Of a DNA stretch of 35,029 nucleotides, positions 1-6,192 are shown in pieces. Source of the stretch: a virus; the IMG/VR virus record IMGVR_UViG_3300046753_000223, positions 1 through 35,029 of that record; one strand, given 5' to 3'. Made by a program: the position numbers and the translations under genes. The notes under the pieces were generated by a model, which ran no database searches, was not told the DNA's origin, and saw nothing but the letters and a program-made list of their open reading frames with translations. How positions within the stretch are numbered: position 1 is the first letter of the stretch; every line of letters starts with the position of its first letter.

Positions 1-113
1 GCGACAACGACTTATTTAACGAGGAGGATAGCTACCAAGGTGATGTCTTCTACCCTCAAGATGGTATTACAAACAAGACCTGCGAAGACGGAGGAGTAAT
101 CTACACACCATAA
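1..113 (+). CDS. C-terminal end of a late protein (5' truncated by window)
   Basis: An open frame runs from base 3 to a TAA at 111-113 and gives about 36 residues, ending in DGGVIYTP. The start lies outside the window, so the family cannot be named. It is acidic and rich in Asp, Glu and Tyr. Its stop overlaps the ATG of the next gene (TAATG at 111-115), so it is translationally linked to the small membrane proteins that follow. It is probably the last structural gene of the rightward late operon, but that is inferred only from position. Confidence 0.6.
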   Translation, partial: DNDLFNEEDSYQGDVFYPQDGITNKTCEDGGVIYTP

Positions 114-277
114 TGGATACCACAGATTTGAAAGTTCTTTTAATCAATGCCTCTACTATGGCATTATCATTCTCCAACTTGGAGAACGTCCTCAAGATAT
201 TACTGCTTTTAGCATCCATAGGTTACACTGCACAGAAGTGGTACTTTATGAATAAGCACAATGGCGGAGGAAAGTAA
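113..277 (+). CDS. Small membrane protein, 54 aa, holin-like candidate
   Basis: ATG at 113 overlaps the previous stop, and the frame closes with TAA at 275-277. Residues about 24-45 form one hydrophobic segment (LLLLASIGYTAQKWYF) after a weakly amphipathic N-terminus. A short basic tail ends in NGGGK. It overlaps the next gene by 17 bases. A single-span protein beside another small membrane protein, just before the operon terminator and opposite a holin-endolysin block, suggests a lysis role such as holin or antiholin. No family was recognised. The start is supported by the TAATG coupling. Confidence 0.6.
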   Translation: MDTTDLKVLLINASTMALSFSNLENVLKILLLLASIGYTAQKWYFMNKHNGGGK

Positions 278-515
278 ATCTTTTATAAAAGAAAATTGGT
301 CTATGTTGATATGGCTTGTTGCAGCAGTGTTTGCAGCAGGTGGAATCTACGCCGAGTTCTCATCACTCAAGATGGAACTACATACCGTACACGATAGACT
401 TGATAAAAAGATTATTGTAATCAACGACATAGAGGATAGAATCTATGTTCTTGAGATGCACGTTGAATATGAGAAGGGATATAAGGAATCCCAAAAAGAA
501 AAGGGGAACGATTAA
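261..515 (+). CDS. Small membrane protein with coiled coil (spanin-like or lysis accessory)
   Basis: 84 residues. A short cytoplasmic-type N-terminus is followed by one membrane span at about 14-31 (MLIWLVAAVFAAGGIY). A heptad-like, charged helical region at about 33-75 (SSLKMELHTVHDRLDKKI onward) follows, with a hydrophilic KEKGND tail. This N-in single span with an extended helical domain is the architecture of an inner-membrane spanin, but many phage accessory proteins look alike. It overlaps the upstream 54-aa gene and lies just before a terminator. Function is inferred from shape and location. Confidence 0.65.
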   Translation: MAEESKSFIKENWSMLIWLVAAVFAAGGIYAEFSSLKMELHTVHDRLDKKIIVINDIEDRIYVLEMHVEYEKGYKESQKEKGND

Positions 516-526
516 CGTCCCCCCTT
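501..526 (+). terminator. Rho-independent terminator of the rightward late operon
   Basis: AAGGGG at 501-506 pairs with CCCCTT at 521-526. An inner ACG/CGT stem (508-510 with 516-518) closes a five-base ATTAA loop, with a small internal loop between the stems. TTCTT follows. It overlaps the last codons of the 84-aa gene and sits in the gap between convergent operons, where a terminator is expected. Confidence 0.65.
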
Positions 527-579
527 CTTATTACAAGTACCTTTACAAGTACATTCTATTGGTGCATATTCGCACCACA

Positions 580-945
580 TTACTTTACTTTGGTTCTCTT
601 GTCCACGGTCCTTACCGCGAAGTACCCGCCTATCACTGTTACGCTTACCAACTCCCATAATCCAATCCATCTCTCGTTAATACTACTAATACCAAAGCCT
701 TCAAAGAAGGTCATAAGCACCAGAAATATCATAACGGTTGCAAGGGTTAATGGTCTAACGTTCTTACTCAACCAAGAATCGGTAAGGCTATCGGCCTGCC
801 AACGCTTGGTAATTTCCTCTTCTATGCTTTGACGCACAGCTTCTTTCTCTTCGGGTGTAGATACAAATCTATCTACCACATTGGCAACTGCTTCCACAGC
901 TTCCTTCGCACCCCCTGTAAATAGTTTCGTTATTGGATTTCCCAT
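580..945 (-). CDS. Holin, 3-TM family (gene-transfer-agent holin type)
   Basis: 121 residues. The N-terminal half is a charged amphipathic helix with a KRWQADSLTDSWLSKNVRP stretch at about 47-65. Two to three hydrophobic segments follow (about 66-84 and 93-112) and the protein ends in a basic tail. The RW-AD---SWLSKNVRPL motif followed by membrane spans is what I know from the 3-TM holin family PF11351 in phages and gene transfer agents. The role is to permeabilise the inner membrane so that the endolysin reaches peptidoglycan. It lies downstream of the M15 endolysin on the same strand, separated by one tiny gene. A small inverted repeat (GGTGC...GCACC) lies about 5-20 bases past the stop. 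Confidence 0.75.
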   Translation of the reverse strand: MGNPITKLFTGGAKEAVEAVANVVDRFVSTPEEKEAVRQSIEEEITKRWQADSLTDSWLSKNVRPLTLATVMIFLVLMTFFEGFGISSINERWIGLWELVSVTVIGGYFAVRTVDKRTKVK

Positions 946-947
946 AA

Positions 948-1073
948 TTAGCTACCGCAAGCTTCACATTCTGGATTATCAATGGAGCATTGAGCGTTAT
1001 TGTTCTTTTCGTCATTAGATAGTTCGTCTACGAAGTCAGCGAATGAGTCGCTTACATCAAAATCATTTTTCAT
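948..1073 (-). CDS. Small acidic protein with cysteine-rich C-terminus, 41 aa
   Basis: ATG at 1073 overlaps the stop of the endolysin gene (TAATG), and the stop at 948-950 lies two bases before the holin start. The sequence is acidic at the N-terminus (DFDVSDSFADFVDELSNDE) and ends with three cysteines in CSIDNPECEACGS. The tight spacing on both sides and the conserved-looking tail argue that it is translated. It might bind metal or be an export-linked lysis accessory, but no function can be assigned. Confidence 0.6.
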   Translation of the reverse strand: MKNDFDVSDSFADFVDELSNDEKNNNAQCSIDNPECEACGS

Positions 1074-1450
1074 TAGTAGGTCCAGATTACCTCTTCATTC
1101 TTGCTTGGGTCATCATCAACGTGGATGAAGTTTTTAGCTACACCAATTCGGTCAAACCCTGCTTGAAGAAGAGCGTTAATAATAATATATTTTTGTCTTG
1201 AGGTAGGTGCGTAGATATCACAAGCGTGTCCAAGAGTATGACTTGAACTAGGAACACCCCCTACCTTCTCGTTATGAGCTGGGCTTCTGTATCCGCTTGT
1301 AATTTTAAATCCAATAGCTGCAAGCTCACGAGCCTTGGATAATTTGTTTAGAAAGGCAACATCCATATTGGTATAGCTTCCTTTTTGATCCGGTGAGTCA
1401 AACTCGCTATACTCAAAGAACATATGGAACGCCCTTGTTAATCCTTCCAT
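1073..1450 (-). CDS. Endolysin: M15-family zinc peptidase
   Basis: 125 residues covering a complete peptidase M15 fold (PF08291 type). Visible motifs are SGYRS at 52-56, S-x-H-x-x-G-x-A-x-D with H71 and D78 as the first two zinc ligands, and FIHVD at 109-112 with H110 as the third ligand. The family cleaves D-Ala- or L-Ala-linked peptide bonds in peptidoglycan. No signal peptide is visible, so release probably depends on the neighbouring holin. It is in an operon with the 51-aa gene upstream and the 41-aa and holin genes downstream, with stop/start overlaps on both sides. Confidence 0.85.
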   Translation of the reverse strand: MEGLTRAFHMFFEYSEFDSPDQKGSYTNMDVAFLNKLSKARELAAIGFKITSGYRSPAHNEKVGGVPSSSHTLGHACDIYAPTSRQKYIIINALLQAGFDRIGVAKNFIHVDDDPSKNEEVIWTY

Positions 1451-1605
1451 TATTTTACTTTTTTAATTTCCGATGTCCAAGATGTATAACATACTGCAAG
1501 TCGTTGTGATGTGTCTGGATATTCTTCGATCATTGATTCGTTACTCATACATCTATTTGTGAACTCTGGTCTCGTCTCCTTTAGGTTCGGAACTGGTATC
1601 GGCAT
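1450..1605 (-). CDS. Small conserved phage protein, 51 aa
   Basis: I chose ATG at 1605 instead of the upstream start at 1668, because the protein then begins MPIPVPNLKETRPEFTNRCM. This matches a short motif common in Bacteroidota phages: MP-P-PN--E---F--RCM followed by E-PD--QRLAVCY--W. The same module can also occur near prohead proteases. Two cysteines (in RCM and VCY) are in conserved-looking positions. Function is unknown. The stop overlaps the endolysin ATG at 1450. Confidence 0.6.
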   Translation of the reverse strand: MPIPVPNLKETRPEFTNRCMSNESMIEEYPDTSQRLAVCYTSWTSEIKKVK

Positions 1606-1738
1606 TGTGGTTATTATTTGAGTTAGAAAAAAATGACAGTGATTCTGGTAGGTCATCCCAAAAACCAAAATACTGCCTGTTATAATCTACATTTTTATGA
1701 CCATCTATTTCCCTTTCTCCAATTTTCTTCTTTTTCAC
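1553..1738 (-). CDS. Doubtful 61-aa ORF between HNH gene and lysis genes
   Basis: This frame starts at GTG 1738 inside the 3' end of the HNH gene and ends inside the 51-aa gene, overlapping both. The middle (DYNRQYFGFWDDLPESLSFF) reads like normal protein, while the first 10 residues are lysine-rich carry-over from the HNH frame. It could be the remnant of a gene whose start was replaced when the HNH gene inserted, or simply a spurious frame. No family was recognised. Confidence 0.25.
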   Translation of the reverse strand: MKKKKIGEREIDGHKNVDYNRQYFGFWDDLPESLSFFSNSNNNHNADTSSEPKGDETRVHK

Positions 1739-2264
1739 AAAGTCTTAAATTTTGATATTTAGACAACTCTAAAACAGATTCTTCATCTTTAGCCCAAGAT
1801 ATTGGAATTATGTGGTCTATATGAAAATCATCTTTTTGATTTATGTATTTTATCCTATCTTTTTTATCAAGTGTAAGAAGTAAATGAACTAATAATTGAT
1901 CATAATCACAACCTATTACATCAACTGTTGATATACTTTGATTTTTGTTAACGTATCTTCTTGTTGCGCTTCTTAACCTTTGCTTTAGTCTTGATAAATC
2001 ATCTTTGTGGTACATCTTTCTCCAAGATGCATTTATTGAATCCCTGTTATTCTTTCGCCAAGATGTTAAGCGACTTTTATTTTTTTCTGCCCATTCTTTA
2101 TTAACTTTTGAAATTCTATCTTTGTTTTTAGATTTATATTCTTTGAGATATTCAGAAGTGCAAGATTTACAGTTTGCGTACTTTATACCGCCAGACCTTG
2201 TTTTTTGTTTAACAAACAGACTCACATCTTTTTCTGTATTACATCTCTTGCAGATTTTTTTCAT
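1695..2264 (-). CDS. HNH homing-type endonuclease
   Basis: 189 residues. The N-terminal zinc-ribbon-like part has CKRC at 5-8 and CKSC further in. A long basic Lys/Arg/Ser/Trp-rich middle is probably DNA-binding. The C-terminal HNH core has DDFHIDHIIPIS, then NLRLC and EEN--KGNR. This layout is typical of free-standing phage HNH endonucleases that spread by cutting DNA lacking the gene. Base composition is clearly more A/T-rich than its neighbours, which supports recent arrival. It sits between a membrane-protein gene and the lysis genes and breaks what would otherwise be a compact run of genes. The start at 2264 has an A-rich leader. Confidence 0.85.
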   Translation of the reverse strand: MKKICKRCNTEKDVSLFVKQKTRSGGIKYANCKSCTSEYLKEYKSKNKDRISKVNKEWAEKNKSRLTSWRKNNRDSINASWRKMYHKDDLSRLKQRLRSATRRYVNKNQSISTVDVIGCDYDQLLVHLLLTLDKKDRIKYINQKDDFHIDHIIPISWAKDEESVLELSKYQNLRLCEKEENWRKGNRWS

Positions 2265-2267
2265 AAC

Positions 2268-2516
2268 TTACTCACTCACTAACTTACGATAAGATAGTTC
2301 TGCAATAAAAGCTGTATAAATGGCATATAATGGATTAACTCCAAGATAAGAATACAAGAGTAGGCTACACCAGAATGAGAGGCACAGAACGCAGTTAAAT
2401 GGCTTAAAAGGCAATACTCTCTCCATCACCCAACCATAAGGTTCAAAGATAAACAGAAATGCAAACATAAATCCTACTGATGATACTAAAACCCAATCGT
2501 TATAAATCTCCATCAT
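2268..2516 (-). CDS. Small multi-span membrane protein, 82 aa
   Basis: Two or three hydrophobic segments are visible: about 8-24, 43-58 and 60-74. FNCVLCLSFWCSLLL contains three cysteines around a span start. A short charged C-terminus ends in ELSYRKLVSE. The C--C-SFW pattern reminds me of small phage membrane proteins from Bacteroidota, but I cannot name a family. It starts at the double ATG 2513-2516, overlapping the stop of the sigma-like gene, so translation is coupled. A role in lysis or envelope modification is possible only by position. Confidence 0.65.
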   Translation of the reverse strand: MMEIYNDWVLVSSVGFMFAFLFIFEPYGWVMERVLPFKPFNCVLCLSFWCSLLLYSYLGVNPLYAIYTAFIAELSYRKLVSE

Positions 2517-2917
2517 AATTTCTCACTTAAATAATCGTCTTTAATATACCGCTTTAGTTTGGTAACGGCTTCACCATCCTCTATATAGGTGAGGTAACCT
2601 TTTATATTATGACCATAAACATCACTATGGTTTAGCGATACTATTTTATTAGTCATCGTTGAGTATATAATACTAATGATTAGATTCGCAGCAGACTTGC
2701 CTTCGGTGTAGTAATGCAAGAATTTCTCACAGGTCCTCATTACGGCAGCATCCACTAAAGCTTGGTTAAGCTCAGAATTGCCAGCTGTTACAAATGCAGA
2801 TCCCGCTATCTCAATGCTTCGTTGCAATATAAACTTACCTAGTTGGTTGGTTATTGCGCCTTGCTGTACGGACAGTAGTGCTTCTAACTCTATTTTTTCC
2901 TTATCATACCTCGCCAT
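2513..2917 (-). CDS. Putative late sigma factor, T4 gp55-like (sigma region 2)
   Basis: 134 residues. The order of features resembles gp55-type late sigma factors. A helical N-terminus ends in LGKFILQRSIEIAGSAF. ELNQALVDAAVMRTCEKFLH follows, aligning in style with the 'DMI-(D/E)G(I/V)---(L/I)K--(H/D)NFD' part of region 2. Then comes a KSAANLIISIIYSTMTNKI stretch corresponding to 'KS-NPFAY-T-I-YNA-I--I'. A short charged tail closes the protein. There is no region 4, as in gp55. If correct, it would redirect host RNA polymerase to late promoters; the TTGTAAATTAA sites in this window are candidates. It overlaps its neighbours on both sides. Without a profile search this stays provisional. Confidence 0.55.
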   Translation of the reverse strand: MARYDKEKIELEALLSVQQGAITNQLGKFILQRSIEIAGSAFVTAGNSELNQALVDAAVMRTCEKFLHYYTEGKSAANLIISIIYSTMTNKIVSLNHSDVYGHNIKGYLTYIEDGEAVTKLKRYIKDDYLSEKL

Positions 2918-3122
2918 ATTCCTTTTCTACCTTGTCTAATATCAAGACAATGGTCCCGATATAGTCTGAAAGTTCCGAGGGTTTGATGTCGAGTTCCCAA
3001 CCCAAGCGCACAAGTGTGACGTCTTGGTCTGATAGTACCAGTTTTTTAATGACTTCATATAGGTCTAGGATTAAATCAGCTTCTCCTTGAGTGATGTCCT
3101 CGTAAAAATCATTAATTTCCAT
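2904..3122 (-). CDS. Small acidic protein with possible HTH, 72 aa
   Basis: A compact, mostly helical acidic protein. Residues 35-60 (LVRLGWELDIKPSELSDYIG) have the spacing of a helix-turn-helix: a small helix, a turn, then a helix with PSELSDYI. It overlaps the sigma-like gene by 14 bases and is overlapped upstream by the 69-aa gene, so all three are translated together. A regulator or sigma partner is a reasonable guess from context, but no family was recognised. Confidence 0.6.
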   Translation of the reverse strand: MEINDFYEDITQGEADLILDLYEVIKKLVLSDQDVTLVRLGWELDIKPSELSDYIGTIVLILDKVEKEYGEV

Positions 3123-3321
3123 ACGGCCTTATAGATTGAGCTTTCTCCGGATCAAGTTCTGCTATCTTGTCAATAAACTCATTCTCCATTATATAGGCTA
3201 ATTGAATTTCCTCAACAGTAGAATCTGTACCTAACTTCGTAAAAAGACTAGCCATCTCAAACAGATACAGGTCGATACGATTTCTAGTTAATTTACAATT
3301 CCGATAGTTCTTGGTATCCAT
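3112..3321 (-). CDS. Small protein of unknown function, 69 aa
   Basis: Helical, mildly acidic, with no recognised domain. The first ATG (3321) gives a protein beginning MDTKNYRNCKLT that overlaps the end of the RusA-like gene. A second in-frame ATG gives MASLFTKLG and a 47-residue product. The choice matters, because the exact late-promoter-like word on the minus strand (3288-3298) lies between the two starts. A transcript initiated there could still make the shorter form. Its 3' end overlaps the next gene by 11 bases. Confidence 0.55.
   Translation of the reverse strand: MDTKNYRNCKLTRNRIDLYLFEMASLFTKLGTDSTVEEIQLAYIMENEFIDKIAELDPEKAQSIRPYGN
3288..3298 (-). promoter_or_regulatory. TTGTAAATTAA word, candidate late promoter (minus strand)
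   Basis: Exact 11-base match, read on the minus strand, to the word found at five late gene junctions on the plus strand. It lies upstream of the sigma-like, endolysin and holin genes, which are late functions, but inside the coding region of a short gene. It is the only minus-strand copy I found. Promoter activity is inferred. Confidence 0.4.
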
Positions 3322-3688
3322 ATAATTTTATTTTAACACTGATTGAGTTCTTCTCAATAACCTCTCCATCTTCAGCAACACGAATGCTAAGGCTCTTGAA
3401 GTATTTCTTAGAATCATCTGTGACGTATCCGTTGTCTTTAAGATAGTCCGAGATAAACTTAATGGTAATAATAACATTATCGCAATCATAGCGAGTGTTA
3501 TGAACCAAATCAATCTTATAGGTATCAGCAAAAAACTTATCGTACCTATCAAAAACGTTTTTAATTTCTGCATTGTATTCTTTTTTATATTTCTGTCTTA
3601 CGGAGTAATGACGCCCAGCATAGAATTGGTTTAAGCTAGGAGCTTTAGGCAATGTAAAGTCGATCTCTTTATATTCCTGTTTACTCAT
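3293..3688 (-). CDS. RusA-like Holliday junction resolvase
   Basis: 131 residues. Matches the RusA pattern (PF05866): an N-terminal 'PSLN-FYAGRHYSVR' segment after a beta strand, then RYDCDNVIITIKFISDYLK at 66-84 with the metal-binding D68/D70 pair. GYVTDD at 88-93 supplies further conserved Asp residues and SIRVAEDG follows. RusA enzymes are dimeric Mg-dependent nucleases that cut four-way DNA junctions in phage recombination and before packaging. It overlaps the next upstream gene by 8 bases. Length is normal for the family. Confidence 0.7.
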   Translation of the reverse strand: MSKQEYKEIDFTLPKAPSLNQFYAGRHYSVRQKYKKEYNAEIKNVFDRYDKFFADTYKIDLVHNTRYDCDNVIITIKFISDYLKDNGYVTDDSKKYFKSLSIRVAEDGEVIEKNSISVKIKLYGYQELSEL

Positions 3689-4079
3689 AATGTTTGGATT
3701 TACTTATATGAAAATATCCCACCTCCTTAGTGACGAATTGTCTCTGGTTGAAGTGGGATGTCTTTGGCATACCTCTGGATTCCCATACTGGTTCCTCCAT
3801 TGAAGCTAGGTTAAAACCGTATATTCCTTTGGGTGTCTCGCATATGTAGACAGGTATGGTGAGGTGTTTCTGCGCTCTAGCTAAGAGCTTGTCGTACTTG
3901 TACTTCTCTATTAGTAATTCATCGTAGTGTTTGTTTCTACACTTGAGTTCTATATCGCACTCATACTGAAGGGAGTAGCAGTCGTGGTGGGCATACTGCC
4001 CGTCAGACCACTTGAGATCTGGAATGTAGTTTGATTTTAGATAATCAAATAGTTGTTTCTCATTCTTCTTCCAGCTCAT
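3681..4079 (-). CDS. PD-(D/E)XK-type nuclease, putative
   Basis: 132 residues. A helix (KKNEKQLFDYLKSNY) precedes a conserved Asp/Glu arrangement: D33 in HHDCYSLQYE and the strand DIELKCR with E44 and K46, giving the D...E-x-K core. A basic helix follows (HYDELLIEKYKYDKLLARAQ). The end of the protein carries a YICETPKGIYGF strand. The core fits the restriction-endonuclease-like fold seen in many small phage nucleases; the DNA substrate is not predictable. It sits between the RusA-like and DUF1599 genes and overlaps both. Confidence 0.55.
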   Translation of the reverse strand: MSWKKNEKQLFDYLKSNYIPDLKWSDGQYAHHDCYSLQYECDIELKCRNKHYDELLIEKYKYDKLLARAQKHLTIPVYICETPKGIYGFNLASMEEPVWESRGMPKTSHFNQRQFVTKEVGYFHISKSKHYE

Positions 4080-4338
4080 TTTTTTTGTGTATGGCGATCT
4101 TTAGAAGGATAAGGTATCCTATTAAATCTTGCACGGTATCTTCAGTGGCGTCGGTAATGCCTCGGCTTTTGATACGCATAAGCTTATCATCAATCCGGGC
4201 ACATAGGCTTTCAGTAGCGTCTCCTCTAGAGAAGATACCTACGGGGTTGAGAGCCGAGTCCCCGTAAGCATCATTTTTCTCTAGGAGTAGATTAGTTACC
4301 TCTTGAGAGGTTTTTATAATCAATTCTTTTGTGTTCAT
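4060..4338 (-). CDS. DUF1599-family protein (MazG-like helical fold)
   Basis: 92 residues. The sequence KNDAYGDSALNP-GIFSRGDA, then a RIDDKLMRIKSRG segment and a TEDTVQDLIGYLILLKIA helix match the DUF1599 family (PF07659). This family is common in phages and related in fold to MazG-type nucleotide pyrophosphohydrolases. Acidic residues in the second and third helices (E/D of RIDDK and EDTVQDL) would bind metal. A nucleotide-pool role during replication is likely but unproven. It overlaps the downstream nuclease gene by 20 bases and is 18 bases from the gene upstream. Confidence 0.75.
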   Translation of the reverse strand: MNTKELIIKTSQEVTNLLLEKNDAYGDSALNPVGIFSRGDATESLCARIDDKLMRIKSRGITDATEDTVQDLIGYLILLKIAIHKKNELEEE

Positions 4339-4356
4339 ATAGTAAATATAATGAAA

Positions 4357-4626
4357 TTAATCAAGTAATCCGACCTCAAATTTATAAACTTTTCTACGGC
4401 CACCATTTTCTATAACCATTCTTCCGTTGGAAGGGTTGAAAAATATATACCTCTCGGATATTCCGGTGTAGTCCGTTATGTCAACTTTGTAGTCTTTGCC
4501 CTTAATTTTTATAACGTTGTAGTCTATAACCTCAACGTCATCTGTAAGGTTAAACTTTATGTAAGCACGAATCATCTCGCACCAACTCTTTCTATAGGCT
4601 TCGGCCCAGCTTCTTTCTGCTTCCAT
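4357..4626 (-). CDS. Unknown protein, 89 aa
   Basis: An N-terminal helix with several Trp and Arg residues (ERSWAEAYRKSWCEMI) leads into a beta-rich domain (VEVIDYNVIKIKGKDYKVD and onward), with a GRMVIENGGRRKVYKF strand pair near the end. No family was recognised. Its start (ATG 4626) overlaps the stop of the helicase gene, so it is made together with it. This hints at a replication accessory role but does not prove one. Confidence 0.6.
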   Translation of the reverse strand: MEAERSWAEAYRKSWCEMIRAYIKFNLTDDVEVIDYNVIKIKGKDYKVDITDYTGISERYIFFNPSNGRMVIENGGRRKVYKFEVGLLD

Positions 4627-5597
4627 TAAAATTCTAATTCTTCTTGAGATATTGTTGGTATAACTGGTGCTGGCTTAGATGGATCATCGTAGGCAAAACG
4701 CTTACTTCCAAAGTCATCTAGTTCATAGTACCTGTTTTTAACCTTATCATAGTACAGAGTAACGCTGCCTAGCTTACCTACGATCTTCGGCTTTGCCTTG
4801 ACTACGGTAACCTCTACTTGATTAGGTTCATAAGGCACCCCGTTAGAGTCTTCCAGTCCGTACGGACATCTCCATACATTTATAATCATCATACCCTTTC
4901 TAGACCATTGCATACCACCGGCAATATCGTTCATCGTAGGCTTATCAACATAGGGTATACCATTCTTGTATTTAGCTTGTTGGTGTTTTGTGTGGACCGT
5001 AACTATTGTATGGTAGTTATTATCGCTACTATGCTTACGAACCTTTGTAAGTACTTGACCAATAGCTATGTCATCTCTTACACCCGCAGATACATCGGTT
5101 TTAATCTCCGTAAATGGATCAATAAGGCACCCGTCTATCTTTATGCCTTTATTCTCTATTTCCGTAACACAAGTATAGAAACCCTCAACGCTGAGGTCCT
5201 GTAGTCCAGAGTCTATAATATAGAAATGCTCATCTATAAAAGATATAGCTCTTTCAGCTTCTTCATTGGATGCAGTTACCTTATCATTAACTAGGTATGG
5301 TTTACGAAGGTATACCCAAAGTAGTTCTGCGAACACCTCTGTTGGGGAACCCGTCTCCGGAGAGTATACGGCCCACTTCCAACCGGAATATTCTGATAGG
5401 TTCATCATTAGTTCAAACCCGAACTGCGATTTACCTTGGTGCGCCCCAGCATAGATGTATGTGGTGCTACCTTTCTTTACGGAGTATTTGTCAAATAGGG
5501 AATCAAATCCCGTCCAAGCTCCTTTGCTTACTCCGTTCTCACGAAGTTCTGTTAGTGAATCCTTTAACTCCTCGGCTCTATAGATAAAGTTTCTCAT
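4626..5597 (-). CDS. DnaB-like replicative helicase (RecA-fold ATPase)
   Basis: 323 residues with a single RecA-like ATPase domain. Walker A is AGAHQGKS at 50-57 and Walker B is CLIDPFTEI at 157-165. A VTVHTKH sensor strand lies near 200-205 and GGMQWSRKGM near 227-236 in the place of the arginine-finger region of DnaB_C/gp4 helicases. A primase or DnaB N-terminal domain is missing, so it is the helicase core alone and may need a separate loader or primase. It opens a long run of replication genes. The start at 5597 is preceded by an A-rich leader with no Shine-Dalgarno sequence. Confidence 0.8.
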   Translation of the reverse strand: MRNFIYRAEELKDSLTELRENGVSKGAWTGFDSLFDKYSVKKGSTTYIYAGAHQGKSQFGFELMMNLSEYSGWKWAVYSPETGSPTEVFAELLWVYLRKPYLVNDKVTASNEEAERAISFIDEHFYIIDSGLQDLSVEGFYTCVTEIENKGIKIDGCLIDPFTEIKTDVSAGVRDDIAIGQVLTKVRKHSSDNNYHTIVTVHTKHQQAKYKNGIPYVDKPTMNDIAGGMQWSRKGMMIINVWRCPYGLEDSNGVPYEPNQVEVTVVKAKPKIVGKLGSVTLYYDKVKNRYYELDDFGSKRFAYDDPSKPAPVIPTISQEELEF

Positions 5598-5615
5598 TGT
5601 TATTTGTTTAGTTAA

Positions 5616-5909
5616 TTATAAATATACTTCATTGAAGTCTTCCATCCAGATTGGTGTTTTCTTACCTACATACGCACCAAATATATTGTACTCAGCAAAC
5701 TCGATGCAGTCACTCTCACTCCAGTCATCGTTCTGTATAAACAACTGGCGGATAACATCGTACTTGGAATAGACTACACGCCACGAGGCTTCATCAAAAC
5801 CTATGATACAATCGTCGTATCCATCCGCAAATAGAACGTCCTCTGTAGGGGCGAACAATTCTTCTATCAGTATACGGTTTCTACTCTTACTCTCCAAATT
5901 CTCTTGCAT
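5616..5909 (-). CDS. Conserved phage protein of unknown function, 97 aa
   Basis: Acidic. Contains DDCIIGFDEASWRVVYSKYDVI at about 32-53 and DDWSESDCIEFAEYNIFGAYVG near the end. I have seen 'GFDE-SWRVVYS' in small phage proteins near helicase or nuclease genes, without an assigned function. It overlaps the upstream gene by 23 bases and ends 19 bases before the helicase start. No catalytic motif is visible. Confidence 0.65.
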   Translation of the reverse strand: MQENLESKSRNRILIEELFAPTEDVLFADGYDDCIIGFDEASWRVVYSKYDVIRQLFIQNDDWSESDCIEFAEYNIFGAYVGKKTPIWMEDFNEVYL

Positions 5910-6192
5910 AATCTTCTTCTTTATGTGAAAAGCTATTGCTAATTTCTTTACGATAGAACTCTTCTATAATATGAAAATCGTAAACTGCTTTACCTGTTGC
6001 TCCTACAAACGACATCATCTTGGCTATCATTTCGGGATTGCGGTTTATATGATCCAGAGACTTGGCTCTTGTTACAAACTGGAATGGCCTGTCATTTGTA
6101 CCTAAATACATATTGACGTATCCGTTACCACGCTTCTTTTTCCAAGCAAGCCTCACGCCAATATCGTAAATCATCTGTCCTTCTTCGCTCAT
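5887..6192 (-). CDS. Unknown protein, 101 aa
   Basis: The N-terminal half looks like a small beta-rich domain (VRLAWKKKRGNGYVNMYLG). The second half is helical with an acidic C-terminus (SHKEEDYAREFGE). No family was recognised. The ATG at 6192 overlaps the TGA or TAA of the nuclease-like gene by four bases, so translation is coupled. Its end overlaps the next gene by 23 bases. Confidence 0.55.
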   Translation of the reverse strand: MSEEGQMIYDIGVRLAWKKKRGNGYVNMYLGTNDRPFQFVTRAKSLDHINRNPEMIAKMMSFVGATGKAVYDFHIIEEFYRKEISNSFSHKEEDYAREFGE

